Source: Zizania palustris (Eukaryota; Streptophyta; Magnoliopsida; Poales; Poaceae). From it: DNA of 64,000 bases. Shown one piece after another: positions 34,470-46,139 of the stretch. Numbering within the stretch: the first letter of the stretch is position 1; every line of letters begins with the position of its first letter. The notes below the pieces were generated by a model. That model did not search any database, was not told where the DNA came from, and worked only from the letters and a program-made list of their open reading frames with translations. The stretch is taken from positions 56,411,318 to 56,475,317 of the forward strand of contig JAAALK010000081.1 of the NCBI GenBank assembly GCA_019279435.1, read 5' to 3'. Position numbers and translations under genes: made by a program.

Positions 34470-36029
34470 TGAGAAACCAAGGGTTGGTTTCGGTGTTTGT
34501 GATGAGTGATTGACAGGCTTTTTACCCTCTGGTTCGAAGGGGTACCTCCGAAGGGGGTTCGGAGGTTGGATCTCTGAAGGGGGTTCGGAGGTTGGAACAC
34601 CGAAGGGTTCGGTGGTTCGGTTGCTGCAGCTATTGTAGCGGAGTGTGCCTGTCGGAGGGGTCCGACAGTACACGATGACTGGGTCTGTACCGAAGGTCTC
34701 GGTACTTTGGGCGATACACCGGAGTGTGTGCCGAAGGTTGCTAACCCGGAGAGGTCTCCGGAGTACTGGATACACTTGTCTGCTTGTCTGTGGTGCGCAG
34801 GGGACTTCGGAGGCGATGGACGAATGTAGCAGGTGAACCTGGGTCAAGCGGGAGGCTTGTTGCCAGGGGAGCAGGGAGCTCCATCACAGTGGCTGCGAAA
34901 GGGTCCAGGTCGGTCCTCGGGTCGAGGTGCACCAGGTGAAGGCAGTAAGTGCGGAGCGTGGCTCCAGGTGAAGGTACTCCGAGACAAAGTCCTCGGAGGC
35001 GAGGCACTTCGAAGGGTACTCCGGATGGAGTGACTTCGGAGTATGGTGGATCAGGTCCTCTGCGGAGGCAAGGCGTTCGAAGTGTGCTCCGGAGGGAGAC
35101 ATTCGAAGGTACCCGACGAAGGTCTCAGAAGTCAAGGTGCATCGAAGGCATGGTCCGGGTGAGGCTCGTCGAGGAGTGTGCTCGGGGAGAGACACTGCGA
35201 TGAAGGGCTCATGGAATGCTTCATGCGGAGGCCTTGGACGAAGGAGGGACTTCGAAGGGTGGTACTCCGAAGGTGGGGCTTCGGAGTGAAGCAGGCTTCG
35301 GAGCGAGGCTAGCTCCGGAGCGAGGTTGACTTGTGGTACTTCGGCCATGCATGGTTTCGGTACACGGACTGACGGAGTTCGGACTGGGAGTAGCTGCGAA
35401 GCCGTGGTGGTCCACTCCGGAGGTGTTGGTGCGAAGGCCCAAGGGATTTGACGGCTTCGGCTCAAAACCGTCACTGTATCGGAGGCTATCTTCGGTGAAA
35501 CGAAGGCCATCAGGCTCAAGGCTTCTCACCGAAGCTACCGCACCCCTCGCGTGCGAAGGGGGGCTTCAGGAAGGTCAAAGACTACAAAGGCTGACACTGT
35601 CTGCTCTGCAAAAAGCTGACGCTGTCCCCTCTGCAAAGCTGACAGAGAAGCCTCTAGAATAAAGTAGACTACCTTTTGTACCCCTCAGTTCTGTAGAGAC
35701 AAAACCTTTGTAAACCCTAGGGGTAATGTAGTCAATTCACTTGGGTGAACTGTGGGCTATAAATATGGGGGCTGGGTAGGTAACTTTTAACACTTTGAGC
35801 ATTTACTGTTGAGCTCCTGTACTAGCCCTCTCACACTTTGAATACATCCAGTGAGTTCATTTTAGTGTTCCTTGTTCAAGCGGCGAAGCCCTGCTTCTGT
35901 GTGCTTTTTGCTTGAGCTCGTTTTACATACCTCGCTGCATACTTCGTCCATTTGTGTGTCACCTTGAGTGTCTTGTGACAGTGCATCGAAGCCTGTGTTG
36001 ATGAAGTGTGTTGTGTGCGAAGTGTGTTT
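34470..36029 (+). repeat. 5' LTR of the Sirevirus, 3'-truncated
   Basis: Starts TGAGAAACCAAGGG. TATA box CTATAAATATGGG lies at about 35757-35769. It is co-linear with 59110-60670 of the 3' LTR and ends at AGTGTGTTT (36029), where Gag coding sequence follows directly. The end of the LTR, the primer-binding site and the Gag N-terminus were lost in one deletion. Confidence 0.85.
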
Positions 36030-38198
36030 GATAGGGTGCAGCACCTTAGGACTGCTAGGGAAATTTGGACCACTCTCACTATTTTTCATGAGGGCTCTAC
36101 ACAGATCAAGGCCAGGCGCCAAAGCACATACAATCAACAGTATCAGCTGTTTGTGCAGGCACCTGGTGAATCTATAGATGCCATGTTTTCTCGCTTTGAT
36201 GCGATAGTGAGTAACTTGCGGTCCAACGGGACGTTTGCTTACAATGATCATGACAGGGCTATCAAGCTTCTCTATGCTCTTGACCGTAGCATATGGGAAG
36301 TGAAGATATCCAGCATTGAGGAGTCTGCAGGTTATGACACTTTGACCTGTGATGAGCTCTTCAGCAAGCTGAAGTCCACAGAGATTGCCAAGGCATCTCT
36401 TGCAGTGCACAGAAGCTCCTTGCCACAACCATTGGCATTGGTTTCTAGCACTAGCCGTGGCACCGCTGCAGAACCAAGCACATCTGGTACTTATGTTCTT
36501 GCAGATGGTTTTGCTTTGTCCTCCCTGGTCTCCGTCACTAAGGAGCAGGTGGACACTCTGGATGATGATGAGCTTGCTCTCATTGCCAGAAGGTTCACCT
36601 GTTTTCATCATGAGAGACGGGATCAGAGGAGAAGTGGTTTTAGTGGTTGCTTTGAATGTGGCGACACTTCTAATATTAAGGCCAATTGCCCTAAGCTCAA
36701 GAAGAGAGATGAGAGTGAGCGCCCCAAATACCACAAGAAGGAGAGGAAACCCTTTGTGAAGGGCAAGCGCGGCAAGATGGCTAAGAAAGTAGCCAAAGCC
36801 ACTTCCAGAGCATTTGTTGCTGCTCTCAGCGACATCGACACTTCCTCAACTGAGGAGTCGAGCTCTGAGGAGGAGGAATCCCCAAGGAAGGAGGACAAGA
36901 AGGACAAGAAGGGACGAGACTTCACCGGCCTTTGCTTCATGGCCGACAGCGATCACAGCGGCGATGAGCTTGACTCATCTGAGGTACCTCTATCATCTGA
37001 CCAGCTATTAATTAAACTAGATGAGCTGAATGAAGTAGTTCTCGGTCAGGATAGATTACTTGTGCAAGCCGCTAGAGAAAGAAAAGACCTTAGACTTAGG
37101 CTAGAATCTGTTTCTACTGAATATGCCATGCTTAAGTCTAAAGTAAATGATGCTGAATGTGAATCTTGTTCTGTTGTCATGGGTGAGCTTGCTCAGTTGC
37201 GTTCTGTACATGCTCAAACTCTTTCTGAGCTTGAGATTGCACAGAAGCAGCTTTAGGTGGTGGATTCTAGACCTCATGATAAAATTGAATGCATGAACTG
37301 TTCTTTATTGCGCGAGAGCATTAATTTACGTGATAAACATGTTCATGATTTAGAGGCTAGATTGGAGAGGGCCGATAGTTCTAAGGATGTGCAGTCTGTT
37401 TGTGACACGTGCATTACCCTTAAGGACCAGCTAAGCACGGTTAGAGAGCGAGCTGAGAACCTCATGTCTGAAAATGAATACCTTCTGTCCGTGGTTAACA
37501 AATGCACTGAGGGAAAGGGTAGGATGGATTTGCTCTTGGCTAAAACCAAGATGTGTGCTGACAGAGCAGGGGTAGCTCTAGGTTTGGGTTTTGAGAGAAT
37601 TTCTTCAGACAGTAAGAACAAAACTGTTTTCACCTCACCCACTACCTTAGAGAAAGAAAGAGCTCTGTTAGACACCCCATCAGCCAAAAAGCCTACCCGA
37701 CCACCAAAGAAAACCACTCCTCCTGCCAAGAAAAATCCTCCCAAGAAAACCACTCAGAAGAAGCCCAAGGAGCCTGTGAAAGTTTCTCCTATGACCCATG
37801 AGAGTGCCCCTAGGAGAATCTTTCATTGTTCCTACTGTCAGCGGGCGGGTCATTTGGTTGGGTTCTATTTTCGTCGCATCAAGGATGAGCGACGCTCTCA
37901 GGCGATGAGTTACTGGGACATGCATTACCCATCTTTAGGTATGCATGAGTCTGAGTTTTACTATCGTCCTGCTTTTGAGGATCCTCGTACTTCTCGGAGA
38001 GGTTTTGCTCCTCGAGGTGTTCACCATGTTCCATATGGTGGTAGACCTCGGGCGAGTAGCTTTGTACCTCGTCAGAGTAGGAGACCTCGACATGTTGTTC
38101 GATCACAGCATGTAGGTAGACCTCGCACTTTGCATCACTTCAATTTTCCTGTGCGTAGACAGTCTACTTTTACTGCGCCTACTGCTCGTGTCACTTAG
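36030..38198 (+). pseudogene. Sirevirus Gag, N-truncated
   Basis: One frame with a TAG at 37254-37256. The gag domain begins at once (VQHLRTAREIWTTL, YQLFVQAPGESIDAMFSRF). A first knuckle follows near 36648-36690, CFECGDTSNIKANC, with Asn where His is expected. Then come basic and acidic stretches, a predicted coiled coil (about 36990-37530, straddling the stop), a Pro/Lys-rich stretch (PPKKTTPPAKK) and a second knuckle near 37828-37869, CSYCQRAGHLVGFY, whose last Cys is Tyr. Both knuckles would lose metal binding. The long coiled-coil Gag is a Sirevirus trait. There is no proper start; the frame runs in from LTR sequence. Confidence 0.85.
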
Positions 38199-38300
38199 TG
38201 CTGGATGCCTCGTCATTTTTTCACTCACCCCAGCACTGAGCGATCGAGATTTTCTTATCATGTGTAGGCGACAGATCAAGGCTTAGAGGGCACGTGGATC

Positions 38301-41219
38301 ATGGACTTCGGTTGTTCGCGCCACATGACCGGAGATGCAGCATGGTTCTCCAGCCTTACCACAACCAAGCAAAGGGAACATATCACCTTCGGAAACAATC
38401 GAAGGAGTAGAGTGAAAGGTAAAGGTGTGGTAAGAATTAATTCAAATTTCACTCTCAAAGATGTTGCTTTGGTTGAAAACCTGGGATACAATTTGCTGTC
38501 TGTATCTCAGTTGCTTGATGAGGGCTTCGAAGTGCGATTTCATCGCGATACTTCGCAAGTGCTCAATTCTGATGGCGTTGTGGTGTGTAAGATCTTTAGA
38601 GTTGGGAGAGTTTTTGGAGCTGATTTTTCAGAATCATCTGGTTCTTCTCATTGTCTTGTTGCACATTCTACTTCTGAGCTTTGGAAGTGGCATAGGAGAC
38701 TAGGGCATATGAGCTTTGAGTTGCTCGCTCGTCTGAGTGCCCTAGGTCTGATCCGAGGATTGCCCAAGCTCAAGTTTGAGAAGAATTTAGTGTGCGCTCC
38801 TTGTCGTCATGGAAAAATGATTGCTGCTTCGCATTCGCCAGTCACCACAGTGATGACTGAACAACCCGGAGAACTTCTCCATATGGACACTGTAGGTCCG
38901 TCTCGGGTTAGTTCTTTAGGCGGCAAGTGGTATGTATTAGTTATTGTCGACGATTTCTCTCATTACTCTTGGGTCTTCTTTCTTGCCAGCAAGGATGAAG
39001 TGTTTTCACACTTTCGGAGCTTGGCTTTGAGACTTTTCACTGAACTCCCAGGTGCATTGAAATTCGTTCGAAGTGATAATGGCACCGAGTTCAAAAATAG
39101 TCTCTTTGTTGACTTTTGCATGGAGCATGGCATAGAACATCAATTCTCTGCTCCGCGGGTTCCTCAACAGAACGGTGTCGTTGAGAGGAAGAACCGCACT
39201 TTGGTTGAGATGGCTAGGACGATGCTCGATGAGCACAGGACTCCTAGAAAATTCTGGGCTGAGGCCATGAACACAGCATGTTACATCTCAAACCGAATTT
39301 TCTTACGCTCAATTTTAAACTTGACATCTTATGAGCTACGTTTTGGGAGACAGCCCAAGGTCACTCATCTTCGAGTTTTTGGCTGTCGTTGCTTTATCCT
39401 AAAACGTGGTAATTTGGATAAATTTGAGTCGCGGTCTTCTGACGGGATCTTTTTGGGTTACACTACTCATGGTCATTCTTATCATGTTTATAATTTGGAA
39501 ACTAACACTGTCATCGAGTCATGTGATGTGACTTTTGATGAATCAACCCCCTCTGTTAGTTCTGCTCTTGAACAGGCAAATGAACACGACATGGAACAGA
39601 CCATCTTTGAAGAAGAAGATCCCGGAGACTTCGAGGATGAACCCCTACTACCCTCGACATCAACCCCCGAAGCTGACCCCGCTTCGACCACTTCGGCACG
39701 AGGTCCCGAAGCAACTACCTCGACATCGGTCATCTTGGACCACTCCAACGCACAAGTTGAGGGGGAGACTGCATCCCGTCGCGAGGCTCCACATCATGTT
39801 CAAAGGATGCACCCTCTAGAGCAGATCATTGGTGAGCTTGATTAAAGGGTAACTCGTTCACATGCTCATTTCTCTAATTCTGCTTTTGTTGCTTCTTTCG
39901 AGCCTTTATATGTTAGTCATGCACTTTCTGACTCTAGTTGGATCAATGCCATGCATGAGGAACTTGAAAATTTTGAGAGAAACCAAGTCTGGACTTTAGT
40001 TGATCCTCCACCAAGTCTTCATTTCATTGGAACAAAATGGATTTTCAAAAATAAACAAGGGGAGGATGGGACTATAGTTAGAAACAAGGCTAGACTTGTG
40101 GCTCAGGGTTATTCTCAACTAGAAGGGATTGATTTTACAGAAACTTTTGCACCTGTTGCTCGCCTTGAGGCCATTAGGATTCTGCTTGCCTTTGCGACAT
40201 CTCGGGGATTCAAACTCTATCAAATGGATGTCAAAAGTGCTTTTCTTAATGGCTTCATAGGTAAAGATGTTTATGTAAAACAACCCCTGGTTTTGAAAAC
40301 CCCAAATACCCACATAAAGTCCTTAAACTTCATAAGGCTCTTTATGGACTCAAGCATGCCCCTCGAGCATGGTATGACAGACTTAAGTCTTTTCTGCTTG
40401 AGCGGGGGTATTTGATGGGCTTTGTTGATAAAACTCTGTTTACTTTCAAGCATGGCAAAGATTTCCTCCTAGTTCAGATTTATGTGGATGATATCATCTT
40501 TGGTGGCTCTTCTCATACTTTGGTTGTCGAGTTTGCAGATGCCATGAGCAGGGAATTTGAAATGTCCATGATGGGTGAACTCACCTTTTTCCTTGGTTTG
40601 CAAATCAAGCAAAGCAAGCAAGGTACTTTCGTCCACCAGACGAAGTACACCAAGGACCTGCTCAAGAAATTTGACATGGCAGATGCGAAGCCCCTCGCCA
40701 CTCCAATGGCTACATCTGTAGCATTGGATCCTGACGAAGATGGAGAAGTCGCAGATCAGAAGGAGTTCCGAAGCATGATCGGCTCCCTCCTCTACTTGAC
40801 TGCTACGAGGCCGGACATACACTTCGCAGTGTGTCTGTGCGCTCGTTTTCAGGCTTCACCACGAGCTTCGCACCACCAAGCGGTAAAATGCATACTCAGG
40901 TATCTCAAACATACTCTCGAATTTGGCATATGGTATTCAGCATCTTCATCTTTATGTCTTCGAGGTTATTCCGATGCGGATTTTGCTGGGTGTAGGATTG
41001 ATAGGAAGAGTACCTCTGGTACTTGTCATTTTCTGGGTACTTCTCTGGTTTGCTGGTCTTCCCGCAAACAGTCTAGTGTTGCACAATCGACGGCTGAGGC
41101 CGAATATGTTGCTGCAGCTAGCTGTTGCTCTCAGATTTTGTGGATGGCTTCCACTTTGCGGGATTTCGGGTTAGATTATAAGAGTGTTCCACTTTTCTGT
41201 GATAACACTAGTGCCATTT
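38301..41219 (+). pseudogene. Sirevirus pol, first part (protease, integrase, RT, RNase H start)
   Basis: Protease opens MDFGCSRHMTGD: the catalytic DSG is DFG here, DSG in the minus-strand copy. Integrase: zinc motif WKWHRRLGHM...CAPCRHGK and D, D, E in LLHMDTVG, RSDNGTEF and GVVERKNR. A TAA at 39843-39845 replaces the Gln codon of the minus copy. RT: WIFKNKQGEDGTIVRNKARL, then a one-base loss in a C run near 40285 (four C against five), then IYVDDIIFGG. RNase H: YSDADFAGC and AEAEYVAAA. It is cut at 41219 by the chromovirus and resumes at 57817. Confidence 0.9.
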
Positions 41220-44200
41220 TGTAACACCCCAAGAAATAAAAACAAATAAAATAAAAGAAAATGATTATTTAAATCAATTCTAGATTTATTTATTAAAGGA
41301 AAATCATAAAAGAACCCAAATAAAGCCAAACAGGGAGGAATATACAAAATATGGACCTGAAAATTTTATGAGATGAACTAGAGGCCAAAATATAATTTTA
41401 GGAATTTTTACAAATTTTTACCAACAATGAATCAACCCTTAATCAAATATATGAATTACTGAATTTATTTTAAATCAGAAAAGAATTAAAAAGGCTTAAT
41501 GGGCCTCAACCCCGAATTCGCCCGAGCCCAGCCCAGTCCAAGCTGTGGTTTACTGACCCGTGGGTCCCTCCTGTCGGCGCCGCTTCCCTCCTCCCTCTTC
41601 CGCCCGCGCCCGCTCCGGTCCCACTTGGCAGTCACAGGCGCCCGCCTCCGTCCTCTAACCAGCCTGGCCCGCCTGTCGGCCCTTCCTTTTTGTTTCGCCC
41701 GCTGACAGGTGGGGGCCACCTGTCAGATGCTTCGTCTCCGATGGAAGGGGATTGCCCCCTTCCTTTCTCCCGGCGATTTCCTTCTGCTTCTTGCCGCCGA
41801 CAGCCCGCGATCACCTGGATCACCCCCGGATCGCCTTCCCCGCAAGCCACCGCCTCCTTTCCATCCATGGCGACGCGTTTTTGCGCTTTAGGAAAGCTAC
41901 CCGGAGCTTGGAAAGGCTTCGCCGGAGTTCTAGGGAACCCTTCGGTTCCTTGCCATCCCGACCTCTGGCGACCCCCTATATAAACCCCTCGCCCTCACCG
42001 CACTCAGTCCACACCGCCGTAGCCCGAGCCATAGCGATCCAGAGCGCCGCCACTCCTTTTTTGGGTTTCCCCTCTGCTCCACCTCCGGCGAGCCCTCGCC
42101 ATCGATCCCAGCCCCCATCGCCCTAGCCACCGCCACCGACGAGACCGCCGGAGCCCGCTCGTCATCGGCCACCCCTCCGTCGGTCGTGAAGACCACCGGA
42201 TCGTCGTCGCCGTCGAGCACCCGAACCCTCTCCGTCGTCTACGCTCGCCGCCGGTCACCTCTAGGCCCCCATCATCGCCACCGAAGGTACTATCAGGACC
42301 CCCTTCACCTCCGCATTCCATTTTGGCCCTAGCTAGACCCCCTAGGCCCTCGTCGCCGCCGTCATAGCCGCACCCGAGCCCGCCGTCGTCGGAGACGAAG
42401 GGGGTACGTGCCCCCTTACGCCCGTGCCGTGCCGAAAGGCATCGTGGCCGTCCGATCGTGATCGAAGGGCTACGATTAAATCCCTTCGGGATTTAATCCA
42501 GGCCCCTCAGATCTGATTGAAGGGGTACGGTGCCATCTCGACCGTTGATCATAACTTAAAACCCCGGCGTAATCTGGTGCGTCCACGTCATACTGTTTCG
42601 CCCAATCTAATCCTGGCCGTCCGTTTTCATTTAAGGGATCCCGCCTCGCGCCTGGCCGCCGGATCTGGATCCAACGGATCTGGTTGATCCGGTCCACACG
42701 CACAGTGCCGCGGTCCACCGTGGGCCTGGCTCACCGTGGACCAGAGCCCATTATCCAGTTTAAATAAAATTCCAGAAATTGATTTAAACTTTGAAAATTC
42801 ATATCTTGCTCATTTTAACTCCAAATTTCACCATTCAAATTTTGTTAGAACCAGAATAATATTCTCTACACATTAATGCCATAAAAACAGTATGTTACTG
42901 TTACCCAAAATATTTTTAACAAATAAAAGAATAAAAACCCCTTGGGGATAAATTATTAATTCAGAAAAATAAATTAGAAAGCCCTAAGAAATTAAGTTTA
43001 CTGTTTATTCACCAAACATCAGAATATTAAAACTTTATTCCACATAATTAAAACCACAAATGTGTATGTTTAGTATTTGGTGAATTTTTGTCTGTTTATT
43101 GAATGTACTGTTTATTTCTCCATATCGAGAAGACTACGAGTTCATCGAGGAGCAGGAGTTCTACCCCGAGGTTCCTCCATCCCCCTTTGCTGATCAAGGC
43201 AAGTCATCAACCACCCCTGTGGAAACAGTTGATCATATTTGAGCCCATGTTTTAATAAATTATCGCTATAACTCATAGGTTAATATTGCATTAGTCCAAT
43301 AATCAAGCCTTACACTTATATTTATTAGATCCTCGTCCTTGTGTGCAAACCCAAGCCATGCTTATTGAGCCTTAACTCCTTGTCACTCTACTATAAAAAT
43401 ATTAGCTAGTGCCCAATGTACCGGCACAACTGCTATAGGATAAAAAAGAATGAGTCGTAGATAGCTGGATTCTGTATATGAATTTCCCCGTTATTCTCGT
43501 CTCTGGACTCTGTTGGAGTTGGCTAAGTTATAAGTATGGTGGGTTCCGGGTGCAAGCTCGGGCACTGGTTTGTCGCACCCGGGGCACTATAAGGACTGGT
43601 CTGCGGGATTTGTTGCAAAGCACTTCCGTACCAACCACAAGTCTAATGGGTAAGTCCTAACTGGAAGTATGGAATACTCCGGCTCGATGCACCATAGAGG
43701 AGGGGGCAAGGGGCTAGCCTGCGGGCGACTTGTACCGACGAGGCTCAAGTGGGGGTATGGTGGGGCTCCGATGCGTCGGGACACCATATGAAACCCATAA
43801 GAGGGTGCTGTTGAGTCGGGGAGGACTATATGGAAGGTTTTGGCACGAGTTCCCGTGAAATGGGTCATCTCGTTACACTTTGGTGTAGGTGATGAGTGCG
43901 TGCCTTGTGGGTACAGTGGTACATCTCTGATCAGAGTAATTTAATCTTTTCGAAAAGCCGAGCCCACGGTTAAGGGCGGGTTGTGTGACTACTCGCAGTT
44001 AGTTTACAATTGTTTGAATGGTCGAGTTATTCATGGCACGTAAGGACTGTTGAGCGAGGTGGGGCTGACTGTACCCCTCGAGTTAGAAGATGATGATGCA
44101 CACACACATGTTTACTTTTCCGTACTAACCAATTGCTCACATTTAAAGCTTTACAATTATGCTGCTTCCGCAAAACTAGCCACTATCTCCCTTGTTATTA

Positions 44201-44520
44201 TCTTGCATTATATTTGCATTTGGTGGCTTGCTGAGTACATCTGTACTCACCCCGTTGACTTACACCATCAGAGCCAGTCTACTACGAGGAGGATGAAGGT
44301 CTGGAGTAGCGACCCAGTCAAGGCGAGACTGGAAGGAGGCGTTCATCTAGGACCCTTATTTTATTAGTTTCTCTTCACCTTTATTCACTTTTGTATTAAT
44401 GCGGTCTTCGAACCATGAATGATTGTCCGTATTGTACGTGGTCGCATGATGAACGTCTTGTTTTATTGATTTTCTATGGAATTTCAATAAAGTCCTGATT
44501 TATTAAATCGGGGCGCGACA
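41220..44520 (+). repeat. 5' LTR of the chromovirus
   Basis: TGTAACACCCC...GGGGCGCGACA. TATA box TATATAAA at 41977-41984, followed by a GC-rich leader. Exon-like blocks lie near 43131-43198 and 44273-44309 (see findings). Open frames in the GC-rich part have no recognisable domain. Confidence 0.92.
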
Positions 44521-44523
44521 AGA

Positions 44524-44535
44524 TGGTATCAGAGC
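44524..44535 (+). promoter_or_regulatory. Primer-binding site, Met-tRNA type
   Basis: TGGTATCAGAGC three bases after the 5' LTR, complementary to the 3' end of plant initiator Met-tRNA. It sets the plus orientation. Confidence 0.9.
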
Positions 44536-45141
44536 CGACTTGACTGTAGGAAGCCAAACAGACCTGACCTTAGGACTTATACTTACTATATTTTCTTACA
44601 AACACTACTTATCCTCTTATCTTCCGAGATTTTCACAAAAACTTTCTCTCTTTTGTAGATGCCGGTCCATACCATGAGCGGGACTCTTCGTGACGAGGCC
44701 GGATTCATCCGCGAGCTGCGCATGCTCGTCAGTTTCCTCGGATTTGAGCATGAGCCGATGTACCATGGAGTCTTCCCTGACGAGGAAGAAAGCTTCTGCG
44801 AGGTCACCGTCGTCGTCCAGCCCTCCCCTCAGACAACTCACACCTACCGCGGAGGAGGACCTACCTTCCTGGTTGCCAGCCAGCGCACCGCCCTCCAGGC
44901 ACTACAGGACGCCAATGGACAGCGCGACACGATCAGTTTTTACCGACAGTCTTCTGAGGATCTGAACCGCGAGAACGGAGATCTTCGTCGCCGTATCCAG
45001 CAGGGACATCGCTTGGCAGACGAGGCAGAGGAGTTACGGCGTCAGAATGAGCTCCTTCGGCAGCGTGTCGCCACCAACCCACAGCTCCGCTACCAGATCG
45101 AGGAGTTGAAGAAGGACATTGAGGAGATCGCACCTATTCTG

Positions 45142-46139
45142 TGATGGGGGGGGAATGGGATGGCCCGATCTTTCGGTGAGTTGATAGAGATGAGGAGATA
45201 ACTTCGATTGGAAGGAGACGACGTTGACGACCCGACTACAACCGTACGAGACGTTCGTGTTGCGCCTTAGCGATCGATACACCAACTCCAAGGGTTGTTG
45301 ATCTTATCGGTGATCAACCTTGTTCCTGCAAGCAATCGAAGAACAAGCAAGAACAAGATAAAGGAGCAACTAGAATTGCTGGATATGAAAGACGCACAGG
45401 GATAGTTGGGGTTCTGAAACGTGAAACCGGCGATCTAACCGATCACGGGTTTACACGGACAAGTAGCATTGGCTAAACTTGTATCTAATCAAAACCCGCC
45501 TTACAACTGAAGTCTCTAGGGTTATTTATAGCCCTAGGGACGTTCCCAATGTTTGGAAAACTTATTATATATGGAAAGGACTAATTATTTCCAAAACAGA
45601 TTGACTACAAAATGGAAATTCCGTGCTTAATTGGTTCGGCCTAAAAAAGGAACACGCATTGATTTGGTGATTGCGATCTCCTCCGATGGAATCTGGATAT
45701 GTGGCTGGATCCGTTGGAAAGAGGACATATCAAGCTTTCCAAAAAGTCCAAGATCATCCAAATCGGAGTTTCCATTTAAACGTTATGCACATTTGAATTC
45801 GGTGCTATCCATGCAGTCCGAATCCGTGTCGAAATTGTGTAGAAGTTAATCTCCACTTTCTCTTGGCACATAAATAACATCCCAAAATTGTATATTATGT
45901 TTTCATGGCCTTGACTTGGTCCCCAATCAACTTCCATGATGTTCCATGCTCTTGATGTGCTCTTAACGTGTCGCTTGATCCATGAAAGAATTTCTGTAAT
46001 TGAAAACAAAGCCAACTCATTGTGTAGCATCCTTAGCTCAAATATATAAAATGTAAATCTAATATAGAATGAATGAACCTTGGGTTGTTTATTGTAAAGT
46101 ATAAGCATGGTTATATCCGAGCTAGTGATGTCCTCATCA
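45142..46139 (-). repeat. 3' LTR of the gag-only element
   Basis: Minus TATA box GGCTATAAATAACC near 45520-45533. The last ~120 codons of the Gag-like ORF lie inside this LTR (46139 to 45776). Confidence 0.9.

Noticed and set aside
36006..36029. Gag start codon within the LTR remnant
   Set aside because: The frame is open there only because a deletion fused LTR to gag; it is not an original start.
41499..42321. Pro/Arg/Ser-rich frames of up to about 124 codons in the chromovirus LTR
   Set aside because: GC-rich leader after the TATA box; open on both strands and no domain.
44524..44535. tRNA gene hit
   Set aside because: Only the 12-base primer-binding site is present, not a tRNA. No tRNA or rRNA gene was seen in the window, and no CRISPR-like array.
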